A stretch of DNA of 64,000 nt, from NCBI RefSeq assembly GCF_900099805.1, contig NZ_FNDR01000002.1:372001-436000 (forward strand), written 5' to 3'. This DNA comes from Variovorax sp. OV700. GTDB lineage: Bacteria > Pseudomonadota > Gammaproteobacteria > Burkholderiales > Burkholderiaceae_C. Positions within the stretch are counted from its first letter, which is position 1, and each line of letters opens with the position of its first letter. A program made the translations under genes and the position numbers. This document shows positions 16,131 to 25,037 of the stretch, piece by piece. Under the pieces are notes generated by a model. The model was not told the DNA's origin, ran no database searches, and worked only from the letters and a program-made list of their open reading frames with translations.

Positions 16131-17456
16131 CTAGAACTCAGCGACCTTGCCCCATGCCGAGCCACTGAACCGCTCCGGCCTGTACGGCACGGGATCGACG
16201 ATCGGTTCGCCGCCGCTGGCCAGGTCCGCGATCAGGTGGCCGGCGCCGGGGCCGATACCGAAGCCGTGGCCGGAAAAGCCTGCGGCCAAAATGAATCCCG
16301 GCAGCCCCGGCACTTCGCCGATGCCGGGAACACCGTCCGGCGTGCTGTCGATGTAGCCAGCCCACGCGTGCGTGATCTTGGCGTCGCGAAGTTGGGGCAG
16401 CAGTTCGATCGCGCGGCGGTGGGTGTCCTTGATGCTCACGGGATCGGGCTTGGGATCGAGGATGCGCACGCGTTCCATGGGCGTTGGCGCATCGAGCCGC
16501 CACCGCGCCAGCGTTTCATGGCCACTCCGAATGGCTTCCAAACCGCCCGGACGCAGGTTGCGCCAGCGCTTGGCGAACATGGGCACGAACTGCGGAGCGA
16601 AGCGCAGGAACTGACCTGTCGGATCCACGCGCGCACGGCCGCTGATGGCCAGTGCGTAGCGTCCGTCGTTGCGGCGCGTGGCGGACACGCCGGCGCTCAC
16701 CACGGCATCCGGCAAGCGATGTTCCACGGCGGACACGCTCAGGATGGATTGGCGAATCGAGGCCTGCGGAAAGCGGATCCCCAGCTGACGGCAGAACGAG
16801 GACGCCCAGGCGCCACCAGCCATCACGACCGTTTTGGTCTTGATGACGCCGGCTTCGGTCACGACAGCGCTGACCCGACCGCCTTCGGTCTCGATGCCGC
16901 GGGCGGCGCAGTTCTGATGGACGCTGCCTCCGAGCTTAATGAGCGCAGCGGCCACGGCCGGCGCAGCCTTGGCAGGATCGGCGGTGCCATCGCTGGGCGA
17001 GAAGACGCCGCCTTTCCAGGCGCGGCCGGTGGCCTGACCACGCTCGGCGGCCTCGCGGCTGCTCAGCATGTGGGTCGTCACGCCGGCGGTCTTCGCAAAA
17101 TCGCGCCAGCTGGCCCAGCGGGAGATCTCGGCTTCGTCATTGCTGAGATACAGCAGCCCGCAGCGATGAAAGCCCGTGTCTTCACCGCTCTCGGCGGCAA
17201 ATTGTTCCCACAGGTCGAGGCTCTTGCTCGCCAATGGCAGTTCGCGGGCGTCGCGGTTCTGCTGCCGGCACCAGCCCCAATTGCGGCTCGATTGCTCGGC
17301 GCCGATCCGGCCCTTTTCCACCAGCGCCACCGAAAGGCCGCGCTTGGCCAGGTAGTAGGCGGTGAAGACGCCGATGATGCCGCCGCCGATGACGACGACG
17401 TCCGCCGAAGCCGGTGGTTTGGGAGAGGTGTTGATGTGTTGCAGCGGAGGCGACAT
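16131..17456 (-). CDS. FAD-dependent amino acid/amine oxidoreductase (DAO/DadA family), copy 2
   Basis: This 441-residue flavoprotein is a close paralogue of the one at 2880-4205: same length, VVVIGGGIIGVFTAYYLA, SSRNWGWCRQQNRDAREL, and the same C-terminal GFSGHGFGIGPGAG, with perhaps three quarters of residues identical by eye. The ATG at 17456 is used because it aligns with the start of copy 1. It is 20 bases downstream of the bicupin gene and forms an operon with it and the aldehyde dehydrogenase: amine oxidation to an aldehyde, then aldehyde to acid. The substrate is unknown. Confidence 0.87.
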   Translation of the reverse strand: MSPPLQHINTSPKPPASADVVVIGGGIIGVFTAYYLAKRGLSVALVEKGRIGAEQSSRNWGWCRQQNRDARELPLASKSLDLWEQFAAESGEDTGFHRCGLLYLSNDEAEISRWASWRDFAKTAGVTTHMLSSREAAERGQATGRAWKGGVFSPSDGTADPAKAAPAVAAALIKLGGSVHQNCAARGIETEGGRVSAVVTEAGVIKTKTVVMAGGAWASSFCRQLGIRFPQASIRQSILSVSAVEHRLPDAVVSAGVSATRRNDGRYALAISGRARVDPTGQFLRFAPQFVPMFAKRWRNLRPGGLEAIRSGHETLARWRLDAPTPMERVRILDPKPDPVSIKDTHRRAIELLPQLRDAKITHAWAGYIDSTPDGVPGIGEVPGLPGFILAAGFSGHGFGIGPGAGHLIADLASGGEPIVDPVPYRPERFSGSAWGKVAEF

Positions 17457-17476
17457 GATGAATCTCGCTCGCCTGT

Positions 17477-18196
17477 TCAAGCCGGGACGGTTTGGCACAC
17501 GTAGAACTTCGCCACGCGATCGCTGCTTTCCCACCCGATCGATGCGCCCTGGGGCACGAAGAGCGAATCGCCCGTGCCAACGGACAGCACGCCGCCGTCG
17601 GGGGCGGCGAAGCGCACGCTGCCCGCCACGAGATGCATGAACTCGTTCATGCGATGCGCGCGAACGATCCGGTGGTAGGGGGTCGAATCCCAGGCGCCCG
17701 CAAGGTACTGCGCGGCGTCATCGGTGAAGACCTTGTCGCTGCGGCACTCCGGCATGGGGCCCAGCAGCACTTCGGCGGGCAGCGTGCCGGTAGGCGTGAA
17801 GTTGGCGTCGGCGTGCAAGGGAAAGACGCCGCGCTTCGTCGGCTTGTCGCAGGCGGCCGCGCAGAACACGAAGCGCACACGGGATCCGGCCTCGATACGA
17901 AGCGAGGTGCCGCTTCCGATGACGGCACCCGCTTGGGGACCGACCACCAGCGGGGCTTTCCCCGCCGCCGTCAGGGTCAGTTCGCCTTCGACCACGACGA
18001 TGGTTTCGATGTGGGGATAGCTCGCGACTTCCAGCTCACCAATGAAGCTGGTTCGGCCGGCGCTCATCTCGCCCGGTCCTTCCCACGCGATCTCGCGATG
18101 CCGCGCAAAGGGATCGTCCTTGCCGAACGGCGCTCTGCGGAAAGCGGTTGAAACGGGCGCGCCATCGGCGCGATGCAGTACTAGGGCCACGGTCAT
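17477..18196 (-). CDS. Bicupin protein
   Basis: This 239-residue protein has two cupin domains. The first (about 50-110) has SYPHIETIVVVEGELTL, and the second (about 170-235) has MNEFMHLVAGSVRF and GDSLFVPQG. The metal-ligand pattern is only partly conserved (one His and Glu per domain), so a regulatory or binding role is as likely as catalysis. It lies between aldehyde dehydrogenase and FAD oxidoreductase genes, 42 and 20 bases away. Bicupins of this kind (DUF861-like) often accompany amine oxidation clusters. Confidence 0.78.
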   Translation of the reverse strand: MTVALVLHRADGAPVSTAFRRAPFGKDDPFARHREIAWEGPGEMSAGRTSFIGELEVASYPHIETIVVVEGELTLTAAGKAPLVVGPQAGAVIGSGTSLRIEAGSRVRFVFCAAACDKPTKRGVFPLHADANFTPTGTLPAEVLLGPMPECRSDKVFTDDAAQYLAGAWDSTPYHRIVRAHRMNEFMHLVAGSVRFAAPDGGVLSVGTGDSLFVPQGASIGWESSDRVAKFYVCQTVPA

Positions 18197-18238
18197 GATT
18201 GCTCCTGCGCGATGCGCGATGTCTTCACTGAAAGTCGG

Positions 18239-19720
18239 TCAGTTGTTGCTGGGTGCCGAGGCATCCTGAAAGCCGAGAATGGCTTTCGTTTCAAGGTACT
18301 CCTCGAAACCTTCGATGCCGTACTCGCGGCCATTGCCCGAGCGCTTGTAGCCACCGAAGGGGGCGTTGGGGTTCCAGGCCGGGTAGTTGATGTGCACCTG
18401 CCCGGAGCGGATGCGCGCCGCCACGGCACGCGCCGCGGCCAGGTCCTGGCCTTGCACATGGGCGCCCAGGCCATAGACGGTGTCGTTGGCAATCTCCACC
18501 GCCTCGTCCACGCTGTCGTAGGGAATGATCGCGAGCACCGGGCCGAAGATCTCCTCCTGTGCGATCTGCATCTGGGAGTGCACCGCGCTGAAGATGGTTG
18601 GCCGGCAGTAGAAGCCGCGCTCCAGGCCCTCCGGCCGTCCCAGGCCGCCGCAAAGCAGCTGCGCACCTTCGGCGATGCCGACGCCGATCATTTCCTGCAC
18701 CCGGTTGAACTGCGCGCGGTTGGCCACCGGCCCGTGCGTGGTCTGCTGCGACCGCGGATCGCCCACGACGAAGCCCGATGCCGCTTCGAGCGCGAGCCGT
18801 TCCACCTCCGGCAGGCGCGCGCGGGGCACGATCATGCGTGTGGGCGCGCTGCAGGATTGGCCGACGTTGCGGAAGGCGGATGCCACGCCCTTGGGCACGG
18901 CCACAGAGAGGTCCGCATCCGGCAGGATCAGGTTGGGCGACTTGCCGCCGAGTTCCTGGGCCACGCGCTTGACCGTCGGGGCCGCCGCCTGGGCCACCAG
19001 CACACCGGCCCGGGTCGAGCCGGTGAACGAGATCATGTCCACGTCCGGATGCTCGGCCAAGGCGGCGCCGACTTCCGCTCCACTGCCGTTCACCAGGTTG
19101 AACACCCCCGGCGGAACGCCCGCGTCGTGCATCACCTCGGCAAAGAGCAGGGCGCTCAGGGGCGACAGCTCGCTGGGCTTCAGGACCACCGTACAGCCGG
19201 CGGCCAGGGCGGCGCCGACCTTGGCGGTGATCTGGTAGAGCGGCCAGTTCCAGGGGGTGATCAGGCCGCACACGCCGATGGCTTCGCGCACGAGGGCCAT
19301 GTCACCGCGATGGGTGACGAACGCATAGCTGCGCGCGTTGTCGCGGGCCACGCGGATGTGCTCCGCGGCGGACGGCACCTGTGTGAGGCGCGCGAAGCCG
19401 ATGGCCGCGCCCATCTCCAGCGAGATCGCCTGGGCGAACAGTTCGACGCGCTCCAGGATCAGGGCGTGGATGCGGTCCAGCAGCAAGGCCCGGCTCTGGG
19501 CGGAGCTCACGGACCAGGTGGTGAAGGCGCGCCGTGCGGCCACCACGGCCGCGGCGACATCCCTTGCACTGCCCAGTGCGATCTCGGCGACAGGCTCTTC
19601 GGTCGATGGGTCGATGACGGCGCTGCGCGCTTGCGTGTCGGGCAGGACCCATTCGCCGTCGACGAAGATGCGGTCCAGGTGGCCAGCGCGCCTGAGGTGC
19701 TCGACGATGGAGGAGTTCAT
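18239..19720 (-). CDS. NAD(P)-dependent aldehyde dehydrogenase
   Basis: This 493-residue enzyme has the full ALDH signature: TPWNWP (Asn158), the general base Glu256 in QELGGKSPN, the nucleophile Cys290 in GQSCSAPTR, FTGSTRAG for cofactor binding, and EIFGPVLAI near the C-terminus. It oxidises an aldehyde to a carboxylic acid. As first gene of the operon with a bicupin and an FAD amine oxidoreductase, it probably removes the aldehyde made by the oxidase. Gamma-aminobutyraldehyde- or betaine-aldehyde-like substrates are possible, but not shown. Confidence 0.92.
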   Translation of the reverse strand: MNSSIVEHLRRAGHLDRIFVDGEWVLPDTQARSAVIDPSTEEPVAEIALGSARDVAAAVVAARRAFTTWSVSSAQSRALLLDRIHALILERVELFAQAISLEMGAAIGFARLTQVPSAAEHIRVARDNARSYAFVTHRGDMALVREAIGVCGLITPWNWPLYQITAKVGAALAAGCTVVLKPSELSPLSALLFAEVMHDAGVPPGVFNLVNGSGAEVGAALAEHPDVDMISFTGSTRAGVLVAQAAAPTVKRVAQELGGKSPNLILPDADLSVAVPKGVASAFRNVGQSCSAPTRMIVPRARLPEVERLALEAASGFVVGDPRSQQTTHGPVANRAQFNRVQEMIGVGIAEGAQLLCGGLGRPEGLERGFYCRPTIFSAVHSQMQIAQEEIFGPVLAIIPYDSVDEAVEIANDTVYGLGAHVQGQDLAAARAVAARIRSGQVHINYPAWNPNAPFGGYKRSGNGREYGIEGFEEYLETKAILGFQDASAPSNN

Positions 19721-20083
19721 GGAGTGGGCCTTTTCGAAACGAGGTCAGGGTTGTTCACTGCCATCCATGAAGCGTGGCTAGGAATGTTGGGCAATGCGGC
19801 GGGGTGCGACATGAAGGGGCTGAGGACGGGCCTATGGATGGCTAAAAGTTTAGGCCGCGGTTCCCTCGCGCCGATGCTGCAATGAGGGTCTTGCACGAAG
19901 CAGGCTGCGGTTGTGCGAGTGGCTACAAGCAGATCCTGCCGTCGCGCGTTCGTCAGAGGCCTTCGCATCTGACGCACTCCACCTGTTGCGGCGAACCTGC
20001 GGCGTTGACGCCACCATCGGCCGAGGCATAGCATCTGTCTGCACGGCAATTTCCAATGCGCCCGGCCGTGCGGAGGGATTGCC
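19721..20083. promoter_or_regulatory. Divergent intergenic region, ALDH operon / methyltransferase
   Basis: This 363-bp stretch lies between divergent starts and must hold both promoters. I see no gene in it and no clear operator. A GGAGGG lies six bases before the methyltransferase ATG. Confidence 0.45.
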
Positions 20084-20896
20084 ATGAGCACCACTTCTTC
20101 GACCTTCGTCGCCACCGACGGCGAGGGCTATGAACGGTTGATGGGCCGATGGAGCCGCCTCCTCGCGCTGCCTTTTCTAGACTTCACCGGTACCGCAGAC
20201 GGCGACCGCATCCTCGACGTCGGATGCGGCACCGGCCACCTGGCCTTTGCCGTGGCGCGACGCACCGGCGCCGGAGAAGTGCGGGGCGTGGACCTCGCGC
20301 AGCCCTACATCGAACAGGCCAGGCGCCACAACGAGGATGCGCGCATCTCCTTCGAGGTGGCCGACGCCTGCGCGCTGCCGTACCCGGCGCAGAGCTTCGA
20401 CCGCGTGCTCTCGCTGCTGGTGCTGCACTTTGTTCCGGAGCCGGGCAAGGCTATTGCCGAGATGCGCCGCGTCGCGAAGCCCGGCGCCGTGGTCGGTGCG
20501 GCGGTGTGGGACGTGAGGGGCGGCTGGGTCTCCAACCGCATGTTCTTCGACACCGCCGCCATGCTCGACCCCGAGGCCGGCGCGCGCCGCGCCCGCAACT
20601 ACACACGGCCCATGACGCGGCCCGGCGAACTCGCCAAGGCGTGGCGCGAGGCCGGGTTCAGGGGCGTGGAAGAAGCGACGCTCACGATCCGGATGGAGTT
20701 CACGTCATTCGCGGACTATTGGGGTCCCTACGAGGGCAAGGACGGCCCTGGCGCGGAATACGTCGCCACACTGGAGGCGGACGCGCGCTCGCGTCTGCGC
20801 GAGGCTGTACAGGCGGCCTATCTCGACGGCGAAGCCGATGGTGCGCGCTCGTATGCGGCGCTGGCGTGGGCGGTCAAGGGCAGGGCGCCCGCGTAG
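20084..20896 (+). CDS. Class I SAM-dependent methyltransferase
   Basis: This 270-residue protein has the UbiE/Methyltransf_11 pattern: ILDVGCGTGHLAFAVA (SAM glycine loop), an acidic VDLAQPY at the second strand, FEVADACALPYP and FDRVLSLLVLHFVPEPG. A strong GGAGGG precedes the ATG. It stands alone between divergent and convergent neighbours, so context does not indicate a substrate. Confidence 0.88.
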   Translation: MSTTSSTFVATDGEGYERLMGRWSRLLALPFLDFTGTADGDRILDVGCGTGHLAFAVARRTGAGEVRGVDLAQPYIEQARRHNEDARISFEVADACALPYPAQSFDRVLSLLVLHFVPEPGKAIAEMRRVAKPGAVVGAAVWDVRGGWVSNRMFFDTAAMLDPEAGARRARNYTRPMTRPGELAKAWREAGFRGVEEATLTIRMEFTSFADYWGPYEGKDGPGAEYVATLEADARSRLREAVQAAYLDGEADGARSYAALAWAVKGRAPA

Positions 20897-20910
20897 TCGA
20901 CCGCGGTAGA

Positions 20911-20926
20911 GCCGGCCGCCGCCGGC
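20911..20926. terminator. Hairpin between convergent genes
   Basis: GCCGGC-CGCC-GCCGGC gives a perfect 6-bp stem in the 39-bp gap between the convergent methyltransferase and LysR genes. No T-run follows on either strand, so an intrinsic terminator is only possible. Confidence 0.35.
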
Positions 20927-20935
20927 GAAAGGCCT

Positions 20936-21880
20936 CTATTTACGCGCGTTCGATTTCCTGGCAAAAAGCCGCTCGCACAAGCCACGCAACCAGCGATTCG
21001 CCGGGTCCTGGTTGTAGCGCGCATGCCAGTGCTGCTTGACGGTGAAGGGTGGCACAGGCACCGGGCAATCAAAGACAGCGAGCCCGTTGGTGCGTGCCAG
21101 TGTCTCGCCGATCTGGCGGGGCACCGTGGCCACGAGGTCGGTGGTCGACACGATGGCGGCCAGTCCCAGGAAACCGGGCAACTCCAGCAAGATGCGCCGT
21201 TCGACGCGGTGCCGCAACAGCGCCGCCTCCAACAGCTGAACGCCCGTACCGCCGACGATGCCGATGTGTGCTTCGGCCTTGAAGTCGCGCAAGCCCATGC
21301 CTTTTGCTGCGACCCGCGGGTGTTTGGCATTGACCAGGCACACCCAGTCTTGCGGATAGAGCACCTGTTGATAGAAGCCTGACTCGAGCCATGGCACCAG
21401 TCCGATCGCAAGGTCGGCCTGGCCGGACTGCAGCGCCTGTCCGGTTTCCTCATCGATGCGCGCAGCCTCCAGGCGGATGCCGGGGCCCACGGCGCGAACG
21501 TGCGCGAGCAGTTGCGGCAGCAGCGTGATGTGGCTGGCATCCGTCATGCAGATACGGAAGCGCCGCCTTGAGGTCGATGGATCGAACGCTTCGGGCGGCG
21601 CGGCCACACGGCGCAGCGCCGCCAGTGCCTCGCGCGCCGGAACGATCAGTTCTTCCGCGCGCGGCGTGGGCTGCATGCCTGCCGCGGTGCGCACGAACAG
21701 CTCGTCGCCCAGGTGCCTCCGCAGCCGGCCCAGCCAGTTGCTCACCGTCGGCTGGCTTTGGCCGAGCTGGTCGGCCGCGCGCGTCACGCTCTGCGTGGTG
21801 TAGATCAGGTCAAACAGGCGCAGCAGCTTGAGGCTGAGCAAGCCCGCGCTCGCATCGAGGTTGTCATCGTCTGCATTCAT
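20936..21880 (-). CDS. LysR-family transcriptional regulator
   Basis: This 314-residue regulator has an N-terminal HTH (QSVTRAADQLGQSQPTVSNW) of the LeuO/NodD-like subgroup and a C-terminal inducer-binding domain. The ATG at 21880 (MNADDDNLD) is preferred over a start at 21931, which would push the N-terminus into the divergent promoter. It diverges from the six-gene operon beginning with the ketopantoate reductase-like gene, which it most likely regulates. Three 13-bp repeats lie between them. Confidence 0.88.
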   Translation of the reverse strand: MNADDDNLDASAGLLSLKLLRLFDLIYTTQSVTRAADQLGQSQPTVSNWLGRLRRHLGDELFVRTAAGMQPTPRAEELIVPAREALAALRRVAAPPEAFDPSTSRRRFRICMTDASHITLLPQLLAHVRAVGPGIRLEAARIDEETGQALQSGQADLAIGLVPWLESGFYQQVLYPQDWVCLVNAKHPRVAAKGMGLRDFKAEAHIGIVGGTGVQLLEAALLRHRVERRILLELPGFLGLAAIVSTTDLVATVPRQIGETLARTNGLAVFDCPVPVPPFTVKQHWHARYNQDPANRWLRGLCERLFARKSNARK

Positions 21881-21953
21881 TTCAAAACGGAATGTAGACC
21901 ATTCGTCCCATGTCATGGACGAAATGTTCATCGAAACTTATCTTCAGGGCATT

Positions 21954-21990
21954 CCTTCGAGACATCCCTTCGAGACACCCCTTCGAGAGA
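21954..21990. repeat. Three 13-bp tandem repeats in divergent promoter
   Basis: CCTTCGAGACA occurs at 21954-21964 and 21967-21977, with a third partial copy CCTTCGAGA at 21980-21988, so the period is exactly 13 bp. The array ends five bases before the ketopantoate reductase-like ATG and contains its purine-rich ribosome binding site. It could be an operator or a slippage product. Confidence 0.6.
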
Positions 21991-21995
21991 CAGGC

Positions 21996-22925
21996 ATGAA
22001 AATCTACTTCCTTGGCGCAGGCGCCCTCGGCTGTGCCATCGGCGGCACGCTTGCGGCCGGCGGGTCGGACGTCACGCTCATCGATCCGTTCCAGGCGCAC
22101 GTCGACGCCATCCATCGCGACGGTCTCCTCATGAAGGAGGGCGACTCGGAACGCCGCGTCAAGGTGCGCGCATCGACAAGCGTCGAGGGCCTGGCACCAG
22201 CCGACCTGGTGGTCGTGCTGGTCAAGTCCTTCCACACGCGCGCCGCCATCGAAGGCGCGTTGTCGATCATCGGGCCCGACACCGCGCTGATGTCGCTGCA
22301 GAACGGCATGGGCCACGAGGAGATCCTGGCCGACGTCGCCGGCCGCGCGCATGTGCTGGCCGGCAAGACCTACGTTGGCGGCGTTCTGCTCGGCCCGGGC
22401 CGCATCATGGCCGGCACGCGCGGCAAGCGCACGGTGATCGGCGAGCTCGACGGCAACGTGAGCGAACGCGCCAGGGCCATCGCAGCCGAGTTCGATCGTG
22501 CCGGGCTGCCTTGCGAGGTCAGCGACAACATCATGGGCGTGATGTGGGACAAGCTGCTCATCAACGTCTCGACGGGCGCGCTGAGCGGCATCACGGGCCA
22601 GGTGTACGGCAGCCTCTACGCGGTGCCCGAGATCGAGGCCACGGCCATCGCGGCCGTGACCGAGGCAATGGCCGTCGCGCAGGCGATCGGCGTGAAGCTG
22701 TCGATCAAGTCCCCGCGCGATGCATGGGTGATGGCCGCCGAAGGCCTGCCCTACGAATTCAAGACCTCGATGCTGCAGAGCCTGGAGAAAGGCTCCATCA
22801 CCGAGATCGACTTCATCAACGGCTCGGTGGTGCGCGCCGGACTCAAGCACAACGTGCCGACGCCGGTGAACCAGACGCTGGTTGCCGCCATCAAGGGCAT
22901 CGAACGCCGGCTGGAGGTGAAATGA
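21996..22925 (+). CDS. Ketopantoate reductase family (ApbA/PanE-like) oxidoreductase
   Basis: This 309-residue enzyme begins with the NADPH-binding FLGAGALGCAIGG (Gly7-Gly12), has LVKSFHT for cofactor binding and the catalytic-type Lys186 in WDKLLINVSTGALS. The family reduces 2-oxo acids to 2-hydroxy acids. The ATG at 21996 is chosen because the Rossmann strand starts immediately after it. It leads an operon with VOC, MaoC, CoA-transferase, AroE and AroQ genes, and its stop overlaps the next start (ATGA). Pantothenate synthesis is unlikely in this setting; oxidation or reduction of a pathway hydroxy acid is more likely. Confidence 0.87.
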   Translation: MKIYFLGAGALGCAIGGTLAAGGSDVTLIDPFQAHVDAIHRDGLLMKEGDSERRVKVRASTSVEGLAPADLVVVLVKSFHTRAAIEGALSIIGPDTALMSLQNGMGHEEILADVAGRAHVLAGKTYVGGVLLGPGRIMAGTRGKRTVIGELDGNVSERARAIAAEFDRAGLPCEVSDNIMGVMWDKLLINVSTGALSGITGQVYGSLYAVPEIEATAIAAVTEAMAVAQAIGVKLSIKSPRDAWVMAAEGLPYEFKTSMLQSLEKGSITEIDFINGSVVRAGLKHNVPTPVNQTLVAAIKGIERRLEVK

Positions 22926-23305
22926 GCACGCCGCGCGCCTATGTGGAACACGTCGCCATCTGGGTGAAGGACATCCACTGGCACATCAAGTTCTTCCACG
23001 ACGTCTGCGGCATGACGATGCGCGAAGTACAGGGCACGCTCGAAGAGCCGGTGCAGTACTGGACCCTCGGCGGCATGCAGTTCATGGCCAAGCCGGACTA
23101 CGCAGGGCCTGAAGGCCGCCTCGGCCATCTCGGCGTGATGTGCGAAGACCTCGAAGCCGCACTCACCGCAGCAGAGACCTTCGGCGTGACCGAAATGCCG
23201 CAGGGCCGCAACTGGCTGCGCCTGCCGGACGGCCTGGCCGTCGAATTCATCCAGGCCAGCGCTGGCGCCGTGGCGCGCGCGCTTGCCATCGATCCCCGCG
23301 CCTGA
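22922..23305 (+). CDS. VOC (glyoxalase/dioxygenase superfamily) protein
   Basis: This is a 127-residue single-domain protein of the vicinal oxygen chelate superfamily. Three metal ligands are placed as in the family: His10 (VEHVAIWV), His69 (GRLGHLGVM) and Glu108 (LAVEFIQ). Members are lyases, epimerases, isomerases and dioxygenases. It overlaps the gene before it by ATGA. A racemase or epimerase acting on a CoA ester would suit the CoA-transferase downstream, but this is a guess. Confidence 0.8.
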   Translation: MSTPRAYVEHVAIWVKDIHWHIKFFHDVCGMTMREVQGTLEEPVQYWTLGGMQFMAKPDYAGPEGRLGHLGVMCEDLEAALTAAETFGVTEMPQGRNWLRLPDGLAVEFIQASAGAVARALAIDPRA

Positions 23306-23339
23306 AGAACCGTCATCCCAATACAGAGACACACACACC

Positions 23340-23801
23340 ATGACCGCCTTGACCATTGAAGACAAGTACTGGGACGACGCCGTCGTCGGCCAGGAATGCA
23401 CAAGCCCGCCCTATGAAGTGACGGAGGCCCGCGTGATGGCGTATGCAGACCTCACCGGCGACCACACCCCCGTTCATACCGACGAAGCCTATGCGCGCAC
23501 CACACCGTTCGGCACCCGCGTGGCGCACGGACTGTTCGGCCTGTCGGTGGCCGATGGGCTCAAGACGAAGAGCGACATGCGCTTCATGCCGGGCATGTCC
23601 CTCGGATGGGAATGGAGCTTTGTAGCCCCCATCAAGCTCGGCGATACGGTGCGCGTGAAATTCCACGTCGGCAGCAAACGCGAATCGAAAAGCAAGCCGG
23701 GCTGGGGCATCCTCGTGCTGCCTTCCGAACTCATCAACCAGCGCGACGAGGTCGTGCAAAAGGGCGAGCACCGCGTGATGGTGCCGAGGAAGCCGGTATG
23801 A
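23340..23801 (+). CDS. MaoC-family (R)-specific acyl dehydratase
   Basis: This 153-residue hot-dog protein has the hydratase motif DLTGDHTPVHTDE with catalytic Asp41 and His46 (the usual Asn of the GDxNPxH motif is Thr43) and the THPFG-like FGTRVAHGLFGLS. It adds water to, or removes it from, a 2-enoyl-CoA-type substrate; some relatives are mesaconyl-CoA hydratases. Its stop overlaps the start of the CoA-transferase by ATGA, which supports a CoA thioester substrate. Confidence 0.85.
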   Translation: MTALTIEDKYWDDAVVGQECTSPPYEVTEARVMAYADLTGDHTPVHTDEAYARTTPFGTRVAHGLFGLSVADGLKTKSDMRFMPGMSLGWEWSFVAPIKLGDTVRVKFHVGSKRESKSKPGWGILVLPSELINQRDEVVQKGEHRVMVPRKPV

Positions 23802-25027
23802 GCGCAGCGTCACAACAAGCGCTGCCGCTGGCCGGCTTCCGCGTCATCGACTACAGCCACTTCCTGGCCGGCCCCTATGTCGGGCGCTGCCTCGCCGCGC
23901 TCGGTGCGGAGGTCATCAAGGTGGAGCGCCCCGGCACGGGCGATGCGGGGCGTCAGCATGCGTGGTTCGTCGGCGACCACAGCGGCTACTTCCTGCAGCA
24001 GAACATGGGCAAGAAGGGGCTCAGCGTGAACACGAAAGATCCGCGCGGCCGCGCGCTGATGAAGAAGCTGGTCGACAGTGCCGACGTGTTCGTCGAGAAC
24101 TACCGCCCCGGTGCGCTCGACAAGCTCGGCCTGGGCTATGCCGAACTCGCCGAAACCAACCCCGGCCTCGTGTACTGCTCGATCTCGGCCTACGGCCACA
24201 CCGGCCCCGACTCGCACCGCGCTGGCTTCGGCCTGATCGCCGAAGCCAAGAGCGGCATCATGCAGATGGTGGGCAACCCTGGCGAGGCGCCGCCGCTGCT
24301 GCGCATCTCGCTGGGCGACATGTACACCGGCATCCATGCGGTCGCCGCGATCAATGCAGCGCTGCTGGGGCGCGTGAAGTCCGGCCGCGGGCAGCACATC
24401 GACATGGCGCTGTACGACACGCTGGTGTCGATGCACGAGTACGCGGTGCAGTGCTACACGCTTTCCAACGGACAGGAAGTGCCGGTGCAGACCGGGCACG
24501 ACATGCCCAATTCCACGCTCTACGGCGTGTTCCGCGCGCAAGATGGTGACCTCGTGATCGCCGCGCAGGTGGACGACGCGTGGAAGCGCTTTGCCGCGCT
24601 GGTCGAAAAGAATGGTGGCCCTGTGGGGTTCGGCAGCGACACGCGGCTGCACGCGTCAGCCGGGCGCAATGCCCATCGCGCGGAGATCCTCGAAGTGGTG
24701 AAGCCGTGGGTTGCGGCGCAGCCGGTCGCGCAGGTGCTGAAGCTGCTGGAGGGCATCGACGTGCCGGCGGCCAAGGTTCAGCGCATCGACGAAGTGCTGG
24801 CCGATCCGCAGATCCGTGCGCGCGGCATGGTGGTCGAGCAGGACCACCCGGTGCTCGGGAAGATCCGCCTGCCGAACCTGCCCTTTCGCATGTCGGGGTG
24901 CGACACCTCGATCACGCAGGCAGCGCCCGAACTGGGTGAGCACAACGCGGAAATCGCGGCCAGCCTCGGCTTCGACGCGGCACAGATCGCCGACATGCAG
25001 GCCGATGGCGTGCTCTACAGCAAGTAA
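23798..25027 (+). CDS. Class III (CaiB/BaiF) CoA-transferase
   Basis: This 409-residue protein has the family III pattern: an N-terminal GFRVIDYSHFLAGPY, FVENYRPGALDKLGL, SAYGHTGPDSHRAG and the nucleophilic Asp174 in SLGDMYTG. It moves CoA between carboxylic acids through an aspartyl-CoA anhydride. The ATG at 23798 overlaps the MaoC stop. Pairing with MaoC resembles mesaconate- or citramalate-type pathways, in which CoA transfer and hydration work on C5 dicarboxylates. Confidence 0.9.
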   Translation: MSAASQQALPLAGFRVIDYSHFLAGPYVGRCLAALGAEVIKVERPGTGDAGRQHAWFVGDHSGYFLQQNMGKKGLSVNTKDPRGRALMKKLVDSADVFVENYRPGALDKLGLGYAELAETNPGLVYCSISAYGHTGPDSHRAGFGLIAEAKSGIMQMVGNPGEAPPLLRISLGDMYTGIHAVAAINAALLGRVKSGRGQHIDMALYDTLVSMHEYAVQCYTLSNGQEVPVQTGHDMPNSTLYGVFRAQDGDLVIAAQVDDAWKRFAALVEKNGGPVGFGSDTRLHASAGRNAHRAEILEVVKPWVAAQPVAQVLKLLEGIDVPAAKVQRIDEVLADPQIRARGMVVEQDHPVLGKIRLPNLPFRMSGCDTSITQAAPELGEHNAEIAASLGFDAAQIADMQADGVLYSK

Positions 25028-25037
25028 GGAGACGCTG

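Noticed and set aside
15495..17504. 669-codon forward frame
   Set aside because: It is antisense to the FAD oxidoreductase and racemase remnant; low-complexity composition.
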